A DNA stretch of 8,714 bases. Source: Nitrospinaceae bacterium. Lineage in GTDB: Bacteria > Nitrospinota > Nitrospinia > Nitrospinales > VA-1. The stretch is taken from assembly GCA_029261435.1 (NCBI GenBank), contig JAJDBI010000114.1:1-8714 (forward strand). Reading direction: 5' to 3'. Positions 1 through 6,451 of the stretch are shown piece by piece. The translations under genes and the position numbers were made by a program. The notes beneath the pieces were generated by a model, which saw only the letters and a list, made by a program, of their open reading frames with translations, was not told where the DNA came from and did not search any database. Every line of letters starts with the position of its first letter. The first letter of the stretch is position 1.

Positions 1-140
1 TTCTGGGTAAAACTGTTAAGAATGGTTGAACCGAGTCCTTCAGTGCCTCCGACCATTGAATCATCCTCCACCAAAAAGATGTTTAAAATTGGGCTATCCA
101 TGCCCTGTACATCCTTAACGGCAACCGCGAAAAAGGGCAT
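1..140 (-). CDS. Partial unidentified ORF downstream of nadA
   Basis: An open frame on the minus strand starts at ATG 140-138, two codons after an in-frame TAA, and continues past the left edge, so only about 46 residues are visible. A second in-frame ATG lies at codon 14 (101-99) and has an AAGGA about 10 bases upstream, so it may be the real start; the first ATG has no clear Shine-Dalgarno. The visible peptide contains a hydrophobic stretch followed by LVEDDSMVGG and a Gly/Thr-rich segment. LVEDD recalls the start of response-regulator receiver domains, but what follows does not fit that fold well, so no function is assigned. It has the same direction as the proteasome operon and lies about 100 bases after nadA. 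A plus-strand frame also covers this region, so coding is not certain. Confidence 0.35.
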   Translation of the reverse strand, partial: MPFFAVAVKDVQGMDSPILNIFLVEDDSMVGGTEGLGSTILNSFTQ

Positions 141-188
141 AAGCTTTTATTTTAAAAGACTTATAGCAGACGTAAAATCAAGGGGTTT

Positions 189-205
189 TCTCACTTGCTG
201 TGAGA
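189..205 (-). other. Small inverted repeat after nadA, possible weak terminator
   Basis: TCTCAC and GTGAGA arms (6 bp) flank a 5-base loop about 40 bases after the nadA stop codon. On the minus strand the hairpin is followed by AAAACCCC rather than by a run of T, so it is not a canonical intrinsic terminator. It is the only hairpin of note in the 141-242 gap. The rest of this gap shows nothing recognisable. Confidence 0.2.
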
Positions 206-242
206 GCAAAGAACCATCATTTTTTGGCTCTACACCGAGTAG

Positions 243-1259
243 CTATTGGGACGAATAGTGAAACATCTGGTTAACACATTCAAGGGCGCGGACCTGGGTT
301 TCAGGGTCGAGCGTTATGGTATTTTCGGGGCTGGGATTCTCGAGGACATTCAATATATCGTCCAAAGAATTGGATTTCATATATTTGCAGAGTGTACAAC
401 TTCCGGCAAAAGTTTTTTGTGGAAATTCTGACTGTAAAACACCGGTCAGCCCGCATTCTGTCACCAAAAAAAAGGAGTCATTGTTTGATTCCCTGACATG
501 GTTGAGCATTTGACTGGTGCTTCCAACATAATCGGCCTTGCCAACCACTGAGGAGTTGCACTCGGGGTGCACAAGAATTTCCACACCCTCAAAATTTCTA
601 CGCACCTGATCAATACTTTCCGGCTGGTACTCCTCATGAACGTAGCAGGTTCCATCCCAGAGTTGAATATCTTTCATCACACCCCGGGCTTTAAATTCGT
701 TGATCACATTTTCGCCCATGAGCCGATCAGGCAAAAAGTAAATTTTGTCGTTAGGGATTTTTTCAATAATGGCGTAAACGTTCGAAGAAGTGACGCACAC
801 ATCACACTGCGCTTTCACCTCGGCAGTCGTGTTGATATAACAAACAAATGTATGATCGGGAAACTGTTCACGGAGCCGGACAACATCATCTGCCGTTATC
901 CCATCGGCAAGAGAACATCCTCCATCAGGGTTGGGATCAAGCACGGTTTTTTGGGGATTGAGGATCTTGGCAGTCTCTGCCATAAACCGGACTGCCGCGA
1001 ACACAATAACATCAGCGTTGGATTCTTTGGCTTTTTTCGACAAGCCATAAGAATCACCCGTATAGTCAGCAACACTATAATAGATTTGCGGCGCAACATA
1101 ATTATGAACAAGAATAATGGCGTTCTTTTCGCGCTTGAGATCTTCAATCTTTCTTATGTTGGGAAGCAACAGTTCACAGTTTTCCTGAGTGAACTGGCAA
1201 ACCGGGTTGCCCACCTGAATGTCTTTGAGTTTTTCGTATAATTGTTCTGCGGTAACCAT
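243..1259 (-). CDS. nadA: Quinolinate synthase (NadA)
   Basis: NadA condenses iminoaspartate (from L-aspartate) with dihydroxyacetone phosphate to give quinolinate, an early step of de novo NAD synthesis in the cytosol, and carries an oxygen-sensitive [4Fe-4S] cluster. The 338-residue product shows the family signatures in order: ILVHNYVAPQIY near residues 49-60, the GGCSLADG cysteine motif (Cys115), VKAQCDVCVTSSN around 148-160, WDGTCYVHEE (Cys205), HPECNSSVVGKADYVGST at 231-248, and a C-terminal SCTLCKYM (Cys288/Cys291). Cys115, Cys205 and one of the last pair are the likely cluster ligands. The frame extends 30 codons further upstream into the HIT gene, but that extension is not NadA-like. 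The ATG at 1259-1257 is preceded by GGGATAGAG and gives the normal family length. It starts 5 bases after the HIT stop, so it is probably the last gene of the operon. The ID is secure; a functional tie to the proteasome is unproven. Confidence 0.95.
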   Translation of the reverse strand: MVTAEQLYEKLKDIQVGNPVCQFTQENCELLLPNIRKIEDLKREKNAIILVHNYVAPQIYYSVADYTGDSYGLSKKAKESNADVIVFAAVRFMAETAKILNPQKTVLDPNPDGGCSLADGITADDVVRLREQFPDHTFVCYINTTAEVKAQCDVCVTSSNVYAIIEKIPNDKIYFLPDRLMGENVINEFKARGVMKDIQLWDGTCYVHEEYQPESIDQVRRNFEGVEILVHPECNSSVVGKADYVGSTSQMLNHVRESNNDSFFLVTECGLTGVLQSEFPQKTFAGSCTLCKYMKSNSLDDILNVLENPSPENTITLDPETQVRALECVNQMFHYSSQ

Positions 1260-1264
1260 TTTCT

Positions 1265-1609
1265 CTATCCCGGCGGCCAGCTCAAGGCACGACCCCCTAA
1301 AAGATGGTAATGAATATGAAACACCGACTGCCCGGCTCCGGCTCCACAATTAACCACCAGTCGGTACCCTGATTTATCGAGCCCTCTTTCTTTAGCCAAC
1401 TGGTTTGCCACACTGATCACCGACCCCATCAACGTATGATCCTCGGCCTCGACATCCAGTAACGTAGCCTGATGGATTCGAGGGATGATCAGAATATGTG
1501 TAGGAGCCTGCGGACTGATATCATTAATCGCGAACAACGTGTCGGATTCATAAACTTTATCAGAAGGAATAGTTCCCTCACTGATTTTACAGAACAGGCA
1601 ATCACTCAT
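1265..1609 (-). CDS. HIT-family (HinT-like) nucleotide-binding protein
   Basis: A 114-residue histidine-triad protein of the HinT/protein-kinase-C-interacting type, a full-length match in size. These proteins hydrolyse phosphoramidate bonds on AMP, such as AMP-lysine or aminoacyl adenylates. The sequence shows an N-terminal CLFCKI with Cys4 and Cys7 (typical of the zinc-binding subgroup), HILIIPRIH at 38-46, and the active-site triad HIHYHLL at 98-104 with His98, His100 and His102, followed by the conserved GGR...WPPG end. The start ATG at 1609-1607 overlaps the end of pafA by 8 bases, and the stop lies 5 bases before nadA, so it is co-transcribed and probably translationally coupled. Whether it acts on adenylated products or on a proteasome-linked step is unknown. 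Confidence 0.93.
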   Translation of the reverse strand: MSDCLFCKISEGTIPSDKVYESDTLFAINDISPQAPTHILIIPRIHQATLLDVEAEDHTLMGSVISVANQLAKERGLDKSGYRLVVNCGAGAGQSVFHIHYHLLGGRALSWPPG

Positions 1610-3131
1610 AAGATTTTTTTCCGCGTCCCTCCGGGCTTTTCATTTCCTGATCCGGTTTGATTTCCTGATCCGGTTTGATTTCCTGATGAGGGAGAGAATC
1701 AAACTGCTTAAGATGTTCTATGATTTCTTCTTTATAAGAAATGAAAGGATCAAGCATCAGGAACGGTTCGTCTGTTTTACTCAGGCGAAACCCAATCCAA
1801 TCTATGAGATAGCCCATGTGGGAATGCTGATTGATGAGGCTTTTAATGAGAGCCCCACGACCATACGCCCGAGTCCCTCTAGGAGGATTAGATTTAGAGA
1901 ACTCTACGGCTTCATCGGTCGTTGTACGATAACCATCGCCGCTGGCTTCCAGCCCCCAGAACAGGCCACTTTCTTTATTCAAATTATGGTATTCCAGATC
2001 CAGACTTTTGAGCCACGGGTCTTGCCATTCCAGCTCTTCCTCTTTCCTAAACTCGTTGAGCATCCAATATTTGCTGGCCCAGTCCACTCTGCCAATCACC
2101 GCTTCCGGACCTTTAGGCAAGTCGGTCAAGACCGACTCCCAACCTTCAAGAATCCAGTCTGTCTCGCGGTCTTTTCCGGCCAGGTGTTCTTTGCAGGTCT
2201 CAAGAATATCCCACTGCAATTCCAAAGCGCTGGAAGTCTTTCCGGAAGCCAGTTTCACATGCCATTGAAAATCTGGATCGCGTGAAATAGAACGCATGGC
2301 AAAAACCGAGTCGGCAAGAATCCATTCAGGTTTCGCGACTCCCAGTTGCATGATTTCCAACATGAGAGTTGTGGTCCCCATCTTCATAGCAGTGGCAAAT
2401 TCACTCATGGTGGAATCACCAACCAGAAGATGAATACGTCGATACTTGCTCGGATCCGACAACGGTTCATCACGAGTGTTGACAATAGCCCGGTTGTACT
2501 GCACCCATCGGTAAAATTCGTTGGGAATATGATCCGCTCTTTGTGAAAGCTGAAAGTCTATCTCTTCATCACCCTGGCTTTCATAAGGGGTAACACCATC
2601 CCAATCCCGAAACGGGTGAGGATCACAGGAGCCAATGCGACCCGCGCCGCAATAAATCTGACGAGTGGTTAAAAAGGAAGAGAGTAATTTCAAGTTGTCG
2701 CGCTCATCGAAAGGGAACCCCCTGCCGACCAGATAATTTTCGTGACACCCAAACGTTGCGCTGGTTTCAAGATCTACATTATTCTTAATGAAAGAAACAT
2801 GATCCGCCCAGCCCAGTTCCTCCACAGCTTCCTGGATCATCGTATCGCCGGCACGGTCAAAAGTCACCAGGTCTACAAGGTTGGAGCATTCCGGCGAGGC
2901 ATATTCCAAATGTCCCATGTCGAGATATAGACGGCCACCGTTAAGCAAAAACCCACCGTTACCCGGAGGCTCATCATTGGCTCGATAGTGAAGATCCAAC
3001 ACACCCTGGTTTTTTGAAAAGATGTGATTCTTGACCTTGTTGGCCACCTCCATGGAATCAAAGGGGAACTCCGCACCATTTTTGACCAAGAGGCCATATT
3101 CCGTTTCAATACCGAAGATGCGTTTTTTCAT
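1602..3131 (-). CDS. pafA: PafA-like modifier ligase
   Basis: PafA belongs to the carboxylate-amine ligase (glutamine-synthetase-like) family. It uses ATP to activate the C-terminal Glu of the modifier and forms an isopeptide bond to substrate lysines; here the partner should be the UBact encoded two genes upstream. The 509-residue product has GIETEYG at 7-13 (Glu9, Mg/ATP), NGGRLYLDMGH at 64-74 with Asp71 at the catalytic-base position, FIKNNVD at 114-120, GCHENYLVGR at 128-137, LSQRADHI at 195-202, VNTRDEP at 217-223 and LLVGDSTMSE at 235-244. It lacks the Dop-loop segment before the catalytic Asp, and LMLDPF before the tail resembles the PafA end, which separates it from the Dop gene at 4991-6451. 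It is longer than actinobacterial PafA (about 450) because of an insert near residues 168-190 and a repetitive charged tail of about 30 residues. The ATG at 3131 lies 73 bases after prcB; its Shine-Dalgarno is weak. Confidence 0.93.
   Translation of the reverse strand: MKKRIFGIETEYGLLVKNGAEFPFDSMEVANKVKNHIFSKNQGVLDLHYRANDEPPGNGGFLLNGGRLYLDMGHLEYASPECSNLVDLVTFDRAGDTMIQEAVEELGWADHVSFIKNNVDLETSATFGCHENYLVGRGFPFDERDNLKLLSSFLTTRQIYCGAGRIGSCDPHPFRDWDGVTPYESQGDEEIDFQLSQRADHIPNEFYRWVQYNRAIVNTRDEPLSDPSKYRRIHLLVGDSTMSEFATAMKMGTTTLMLEIMQLGVAKPEWILADSVFAMRSISRDPDFQWHVKLASGKTSSALELQWDILETCKEHLAGKDRETDWILEGWESVLTDLPKGPEAVIGRVDWASKYWMLNEFRKEEELEWQDPWLKSLDLEYHNLNKESGLFWGLEASGDGYRTTTDEAVEFSKSNPPRGTRAYGRGALIKSLINQHSHMGYLIDWIGFRLSKTDEPFLMLDPFISYKEEIIEHLKQFDSLPHQEIKPDQEIKPDQEMKSPEGRGKKSYE
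1643..1688 (-). repeat. 18-bp tandem repeat in the 3' end of pafA
   Basis: An 18-base unit (plus strand TTTCCTGATCCGGTTTGA) occurs at 1643-1660 and exactly again at 1661-1678, with a partial third copy at 1679-1688. It is in frame and encodes repeats of the hexapeptide QEIKPD in the C-terminal tail of PafA, ending in a diverged QEMKSP. Identical DNA units point to recent duplication, perhaps by slippage, so copy number may vary between strains. Confidence 0.9.
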
Positions 3132-3204
3132 TTCAGTGCGTCTCTATAAATAAAAGTTACCCTCACCAGCAAGCGTGGAGTCAATTAGGAACTATCGCCA
3201 GTTT

Positions 3205-4008
3205 CTAGTGGCCGCGTTTGAGGGATGTCTTGCATAAACCTGCAAGTTCCTGATCACTCAAAAACCGGTACCCCGCCTCGGTGACTAATGCCACAGTGGG
3301 GAAAATATCATCTTCTGGTCGGGCCTTACCCGTTGCGGAATCAAACTGCGCCGCAGTATACAAGAGCCGGATAGCCAGGGTGACGGCATCTTTTTCCGAC
3401 CTTTCTACCAGGGGTTTTTCTCCCCAGATATCTTCATGCTCAAGAATTCCTCGAATGGTCGGAGAACCAGATCCAGTCGCAGTATGGGTGCTAATCTTAA
3501 AGTCTGCGCCCAACATATCGTAAAAATGTATCGCCGCTTTTTTAAATTTCACATCGTAAGTGGCAAAAATCGGACTCACTACTCCCAGACCCTGGACCGC
3601 CATTCCCACATTCTCTTTCAATAGTTTTGACAAGGCGCGGATTTTCCCTTCCACACTCATGGTCTGCATCTGCGAACGCCGATAATACTCAAAGTTATGA
3701 GTGAGAACTCGCGCCATTTCGAAAGCCGTGGCCGGTACGCCAGCAATTGCCATGAGCGTATAGTCATCAATGGGAATGACCTTATCGCACTCTTCATACA
3801 TGATGTTATTACCCGCCGTTGCACGCCGATCACCGGCAACAATCACACCATCCTTAAAATGGAAAGCGAGAACCGTGGTGCCATGGGTCACATTAAAACC
3901 GCTTTGCGACTGCGAAGGATCAATTTTGGCATGCCAGCGATCACCGGACTTTTCCAGTAGCCCAAAAAAATCTCCGGGTGAAACTTTGGAATCAGATTTA
4001 GAACTCAT
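3205..4008 (-). CDS. prcB: Proteasome 20S core, beta (catalytic) subunit
   Basis: This is the proteolytic subunit of the 20S core; seven beta subunits form each inner ring. The 267-residue precursor has a propeptide of about 43 residues, cut before Thr44 in NVTHG|TTVLAF, which frees the N-terminal Thr nucleophile. Counting from that Thr, Asp17 (AGDRR), Lys33 (ECDK) and Gly47 (IAGV) fall at the canonical catalytic positions, and a GSGS motif stands at the usual place near residue 130. All catalytic elements are therefore intact. The propeptide is somewhat shorter than that of Mycobacterium PrcB. The start ATG (4008-4006) overlaps the UBact stop as ATGA, with only a weak AGAGAA upstream, so translation probably couples to UBact. 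The gene is separated from its alpha partner by the UBact gene. Confidence 0.96.
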   Translation of the reverse strand: MSSKSDSKVSPGDFFGLLEKSGDRWHAKIDPSQSQSGFNVTHGTTVLAFHFKDGVIVAGDRRATAGNNIMYEECDKVIPIDDYTLMAIAGVPATAFEMARVLTHNFEYYRRSQMQTMSVEGKIRALSKLLKENVGMAVQGLGVVSPIFATYDVKFKKAAIHFYDMLGADFKISTHTATGSGSPTIRGILEHEDIWGEKPLVERSEKDAVTLAIRLLYTAAQFDSATGKARPEDDIFPTVALVTEAGYRFLSDQELAGLCKTSLKRGH

Positions 4009-4181
4009 TGACCGGTTCTCTGTTTGTATTTTTCAGATTGTTTCGGGTCCACTTTTTTCATCCGCTTCAAAAGACTATCTTTTCCTGGCCGCGAAGGTTC
4101 CGGGCTGGAAGGACCGGAATCATCACGATCCGGACCTGTCTCTTTTTTTTCTTCCCTTCTTAAGGGATCATTCATTTCCAT
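4005..4181 (-). CDS. ubact: UBact: ubiquitin-like protein modifier
   Basis: A 58-residue ORF lies between the two proteasome core genes. UBact is the Pup-like modifier of several Gram-negative phyla: it is attached by its C-terminus to substrate lysines by PafA and targets them to the proteasomal ATPase. The N-terminal half (MEMNDPLRREEKKE, then a stretch rich in Asp, Ser, Gly and Pro around residues 15-32) looks disordered. The C-terminal half has RPGKDSLLKRMKKVDPKQ (31-48), which matches the UBact core, then a YKQRTGQ end (52-58). There are nine lysines, one aromatic residue (Tyr52), and no Ala, Cys, Phe, His, Ile or Trp. The last residue is Gln, so deamidation to Glu by Dop should be needed before ligation. 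AAAAGGAG 8 bases before ATG 4181-4179 is the best ribosome site in the operon, in keeping with high expression. The stop overlaps the prcB start (ATGA). The identification rests on remembered family features plus context; no search was run. Confidence 0.93.
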   Translation of the reverse strand: MEMNDPLRREEKKETGPDRDDSGPSSPEPSRPGKDSLLKRMKKVDPKQSEKYKQRTGQ

Positions 4182-4194
4182 GGGATCAACTCCT
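4174..4194 (-). promoter_or_regulatory. Strong ribosome binding site of ubact
   Basis: The minus strand reads AAAAGGAG, then 8 bases (TTGATCCC), then ATG at 4181-4179. This fixes the ubact start at the first Met rather than at Met3 (4175-4173). Most other genes in the operon have weak or coupled sites, so this suggests that the modifier is made in excess over its neighbours. Confidence 0.7.
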
Positions 4195-4198
4195 TTTG

Positions 4199-4231
4199 TT
4201 ACCAGGCTGCCTCTGCCTCATCACCAGGCAT
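4199..4231 (-). other. Ten-codon mini-ORF between prcA and ubact
   Basis: ATG overlaps the last base of the prcA stop (TTAATG) and opens a frame MPGDEAEAAW followed by TAA, which ends just before the AAGGAG of ubact. It could re-initiate ribosomes that finish prcA and hand them to the ubact site, or it may be chance in a 49-base gap. Nothing shows that the peptide itself has a function. Confidence 0.25.
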
Positions 4232-4968
4232 TAACCAACCGATGATTTTAATTTGTCAATCTCTTCCTTAGTAACTGCTCTGTAAATAGCTCTTCGCTCC
4301 ACTTTCCCCGATAACACAGCGGCCTCAAGATACCATTGATCAAAAGCCTCTTTCAAAGTCTTTGGGATACTTTCATCGTCTTCTTCATAGTGCTTTCTGC
4401 TTTCATCCCAAAGACGACAAGTTTCTTCTAACGCCTTTTCCAGCGTATACGTTGCAAATGGCGTGTCCTGAATTTTTTTCTGAACCTCTTTCACAACTTT
4501 TTCATTACCAGCAACAACAGTTCCGTTTTTAAATGCTTCCCAATGTCCATCATAATTCACCCGGAAAAAATTGGGGTGTCCTTCGCTGTCAAGCTCGACA
4601 AGAAGCAGGCTAATAATATAAGGGGCTCGTTGAATTTCTTCAAAGTTCTGCTTGAGCGCAGGAGCAATTCCAAATTGCAGGAGCCTCGCCAAAGTCACAT
4701 CCTGGGCTGAGCGATTGAAACCTTCCAAATGCGCCATATCCAAAAGAGTCATGCGCAACCGTTCCACATCAGCAGGGTGACCCACGCCCCCCAAGGCAAT
4801 GCGATCGTAAATCTCGAAAATCTTACCCTGCTGAGGGGCGAATCCCATAATCAGCACACCGCTGTCGAAAGGAACCGACAGCACTGGCTGACCCATTTTC
4901 AGCTTTTCTTGAACATAATTGTGGCGGGTGGAAACTGCTTCCATCCAGCGATACGGCTCTTCAAACAT
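4231..4968 (-). CDS. prcA: Proteasome 20S core, alpha subunit
   Basis: Seven alpha subunits form each outer ring of the 20S core, gate the entry pore and dock the ATPase. The 245-residue product starts with a helix-forming segment (residues 5-24) like the H0 helix of alpha subunits, and has no Thr nucleophile or propeptide. Characteristic segments are PVLSVPFDSGVLIMGF (28-43), KIFEIYDRIALGGVG (49-63), RVNYDGHWEAF near 137-147, and LEAAVLSGKVERRAIYR near the C-terminus, all in the order and spacing of bacterial PrcA. Length is normal. Its ATG at 4968 lies 22 bases after the dop stop with AGAGGA about 10 bases upstream. The order alpha, modifier, beta differs from actinobacteria, where pup precedes prcB and prcA. 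Confidence 0.93.
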   Translation of the reverse strand: MFEEPYRWMEAVSTRHNYVQEKLKMGQPVLSVPFDSGVLIMGFAPQQGKIFEIYDRIALGGVGHPADVERLRMTLLDMAHLEGFNRSAQDVTLARLLQFGIAPALKQNFEEIQRAPYIISLLLVELDSEGHPNFFRVNYDGHWEAFKNGTVVAGNEKVVKEVQKKIQDTPFATYTLEKALEETCRLWDESRKHYEEDDESIPKTLKEAFDQWYLEAAVLSGKVERRAIYRAVTKEEIDKLKSSVG

Positions 4969-4990
4969 TTTTATTTTTTCCTCTGTTGTC

Positions 4991-6451
4991 CTAAACCAAT
5001 TGTTTGCAGGTGTTGAGAACCTCTTCGACTTCTTCGGAACTAATGACTCCAGTTAAATCCAGAATCTCACCGTTCACAAACTCAACTCCAGTCCAATGAA
5101 TACGTTTTATATTCTCCGCACTTTGTGCCACCGCTTGCCCTCTTATCTGGGCACGAGTTCCTACCGGAGGCGAGTCAACAGCTCGAACAATTTCTTCCTC
5201 GCTCAACAGGGAATAAACATCTCCCTCCTGCTCCAAGCCCCGATACAACCCACGATCAGGGTCCAGATTATGGTACTCCAAATCCAGACTTTTGAGCATG
5301 GGGTCTTCCCAACCAATGCCTTCCGACTGCATGAACTCGGTAAATAATTTTTCCTTGATCGCCCAGTCAATGCGATCCGATAGTTTTTCTGGACTGTACC
5401 TGAGTTCATCCAGCGTCTTTTTCCATTCTTCAAGAATCCAATCCCTCTCCCGATCTTTTCCAGCAAAGGCTTTTTCTGCAGCCTCCAGATAAGCTTCCTG
5501 AATCTCAAGAGCCGTGACAGTGCCGTTGGCCTTACGCTTTAAAGCCGCAGTTTTATCGAGGGACACTTTCGACACATCGGCCACCGGGTCCGCCAATTCC
5601 AATCCGGGAAATTTTTCCCCATTGGCAATCAGATTGAGGACCAGCGATGTGCTTCCCACTTTCAGAGCCGTGGCATATGCCGACATATTGGCATCGCCAA
5701 GAATCAAATGCAAACGCCGATACCGACTGCTCACTGCATGCGGCTCGTCACGGGTATTTATCAGAGGCCGGTTCGTCATGGTCTCAATGCTTAAAACCGT
5801 TTCGATGAAATCAGACCGCTGGGCCAACTGCAAACCTTGAAAGTCCCCGACGCTCTCTGACCCCACTTTCCCCGCACCGGCATACAACTGGCGCGTAACC
5901 AGAAAAGGAGTCAGTCCTTTTACCAAATCCTCGAAGAGAGTTTCTCTGGGGATGAGGTAGTTATCATGCGTTCCATAACTATGGCCGCTGTAATCGGTAT
6001 TATTCTTGAATAATTGAAGCGGCTTACCCCCCAACTCCCGGTTGCGAAGAGCCACGCATTCGGCAACAATCCGCTCACCCGCCACATCATGCGCCACCAG
6101 TGACAACACAGACCGACATTCCGGAGTACTGTATTCCGGATGAGTATGGTCATTATAAAAACGGGCACCGTTGGTCAAAACCCGGTCGCACTTCATATCT
6201 AAATAAGAGTAAGGCCTTTTGCGATCTTCGGCGCAAAATGCATCCTCTTCTTCATCCTGAGCCAAAGAACCTACCTTAAACCCTCGCATGTCCAAATGCG
6301 AGTTCTCCTGGGAGTAGGCCCATTTCCCAGAAACACTTTTGCGCTCACAGGCCTGTAAAAGCTTCATGGATTCTTCAACCGGATCGGAGTTTTCCATATC
6401 TTCGCGGATTATTCCATACTCGGTCTCCATACCCAGGAGAGGCACACTCAT
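4991..6451 (-). CDS. dop: Dop-like deamidase/depupylase of the UBact system
   Basis: Dop is the PafA paralogue that deamidates the C-terminal Gln of the modifier to Glu and also cleaves the modifier from substrates. The 486-residue product has GMETEYGI (7-14, Glu9), a segment of about 40 residues containing DMRGF at 54-58 and an acidic run at 66-76 that corresponds to the Dop-loop region, VLTNGARFYNDHTHPEYS (91-108) with Asp101 at the nucleophile/catalytic-base position, KNNTDYSGHSYGTHDNYL further on, LAQRSDF, INTRDEPHA and LILGDANMS. The TNGAR...DHxHPEYS form and the inserted loop match Dop rather than PafA. Length is close to actinobacterial Dop (about 500). ATG 6451-6449 overlaps the ATPase stop as ATGA, which implies translational coupling. 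An intact Dop agrees with the Gln end of the modifier. Confidence 0.92.
   Translation of the reverse strand: MSVPLLGMETEYGIIREDMENSDPVEESMKLLQACERKSVSGKWAYSQENSHLDMRGFKVGSLAQDEEEDAFCAEDRKRPYSYLDMKCDRVLTNGARFYNDHTHPEYSTPECRSVLSLVAHDVAGERIVAECVALRNRELGGKPLQLFKNNTDYSGHSYGTHDNYLIPRETLFEDLVKGLTPFLVTRQLYAGAGKVGSESVGDFQGLQLAQRSDFIETVLSIETMTNRPLINTRDEPHAVSSRYRRLHLILGDANMSAYATALKVGSTSLVLNLIANGEKFPGLELADPVADVSKVSLDKTAALKRKANGTVTALEIQEAYLEAAEKAFAGKDRERDWILEEWKKTLDELRYSPEKLSDRIDWAIKEKLFTEFMQSEGIGWEDPMLKSLDLEYHNLDPDRGLYRGLEQEGDVYSLLSEEEIVRAVDSPPVGTRAQIRGQAVAQSAENIKRIHWTGVEFVNGEILDLTGVISSEEVEEVLNTCKQLV

Noticed and set aside
139..165. AT-rich imperfect inverted repeat as a terminator
   Set aside because: AAGCTTTTA and TAAAAGACTT pair with a bulge and the stem is nearly all A-T; it also overlaps the start of the left-edge frame.
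22..258. Plus-strand ORF of 78 codons at the left edge
   Set aside because: It overlaps the 3' end of nadA and the minus-strand partial frame, has no ribosome site and no recognisable motif. It cannot be fully excluded.
567..1241. Plus-strand ORF of 224 codons
   Set aside because: It is antisense to nadA, whose motifs and length are normal; no recognisable product.
1257..1349. Upstream start for nadA giving a 368-residue protein
   Set aside because: The extra 30 residues lie inside the HIT gene and do not look like NadA; the internal ATG at 1259 gives the usual length.
1686..2285. Plus-strand ORF of 199 codons
   Set aside because: It is antisense to pafA and has no domain-like content.
3770..4245. 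Plus-strand ORFs across the prcB-ubact region
   Set aside because: They are antisense to the prcB propeptide and to ubact. Their Ser/Phe/Leu-rich content mirrors the Lys/Glu/Arg codons of ubact on the other strand.
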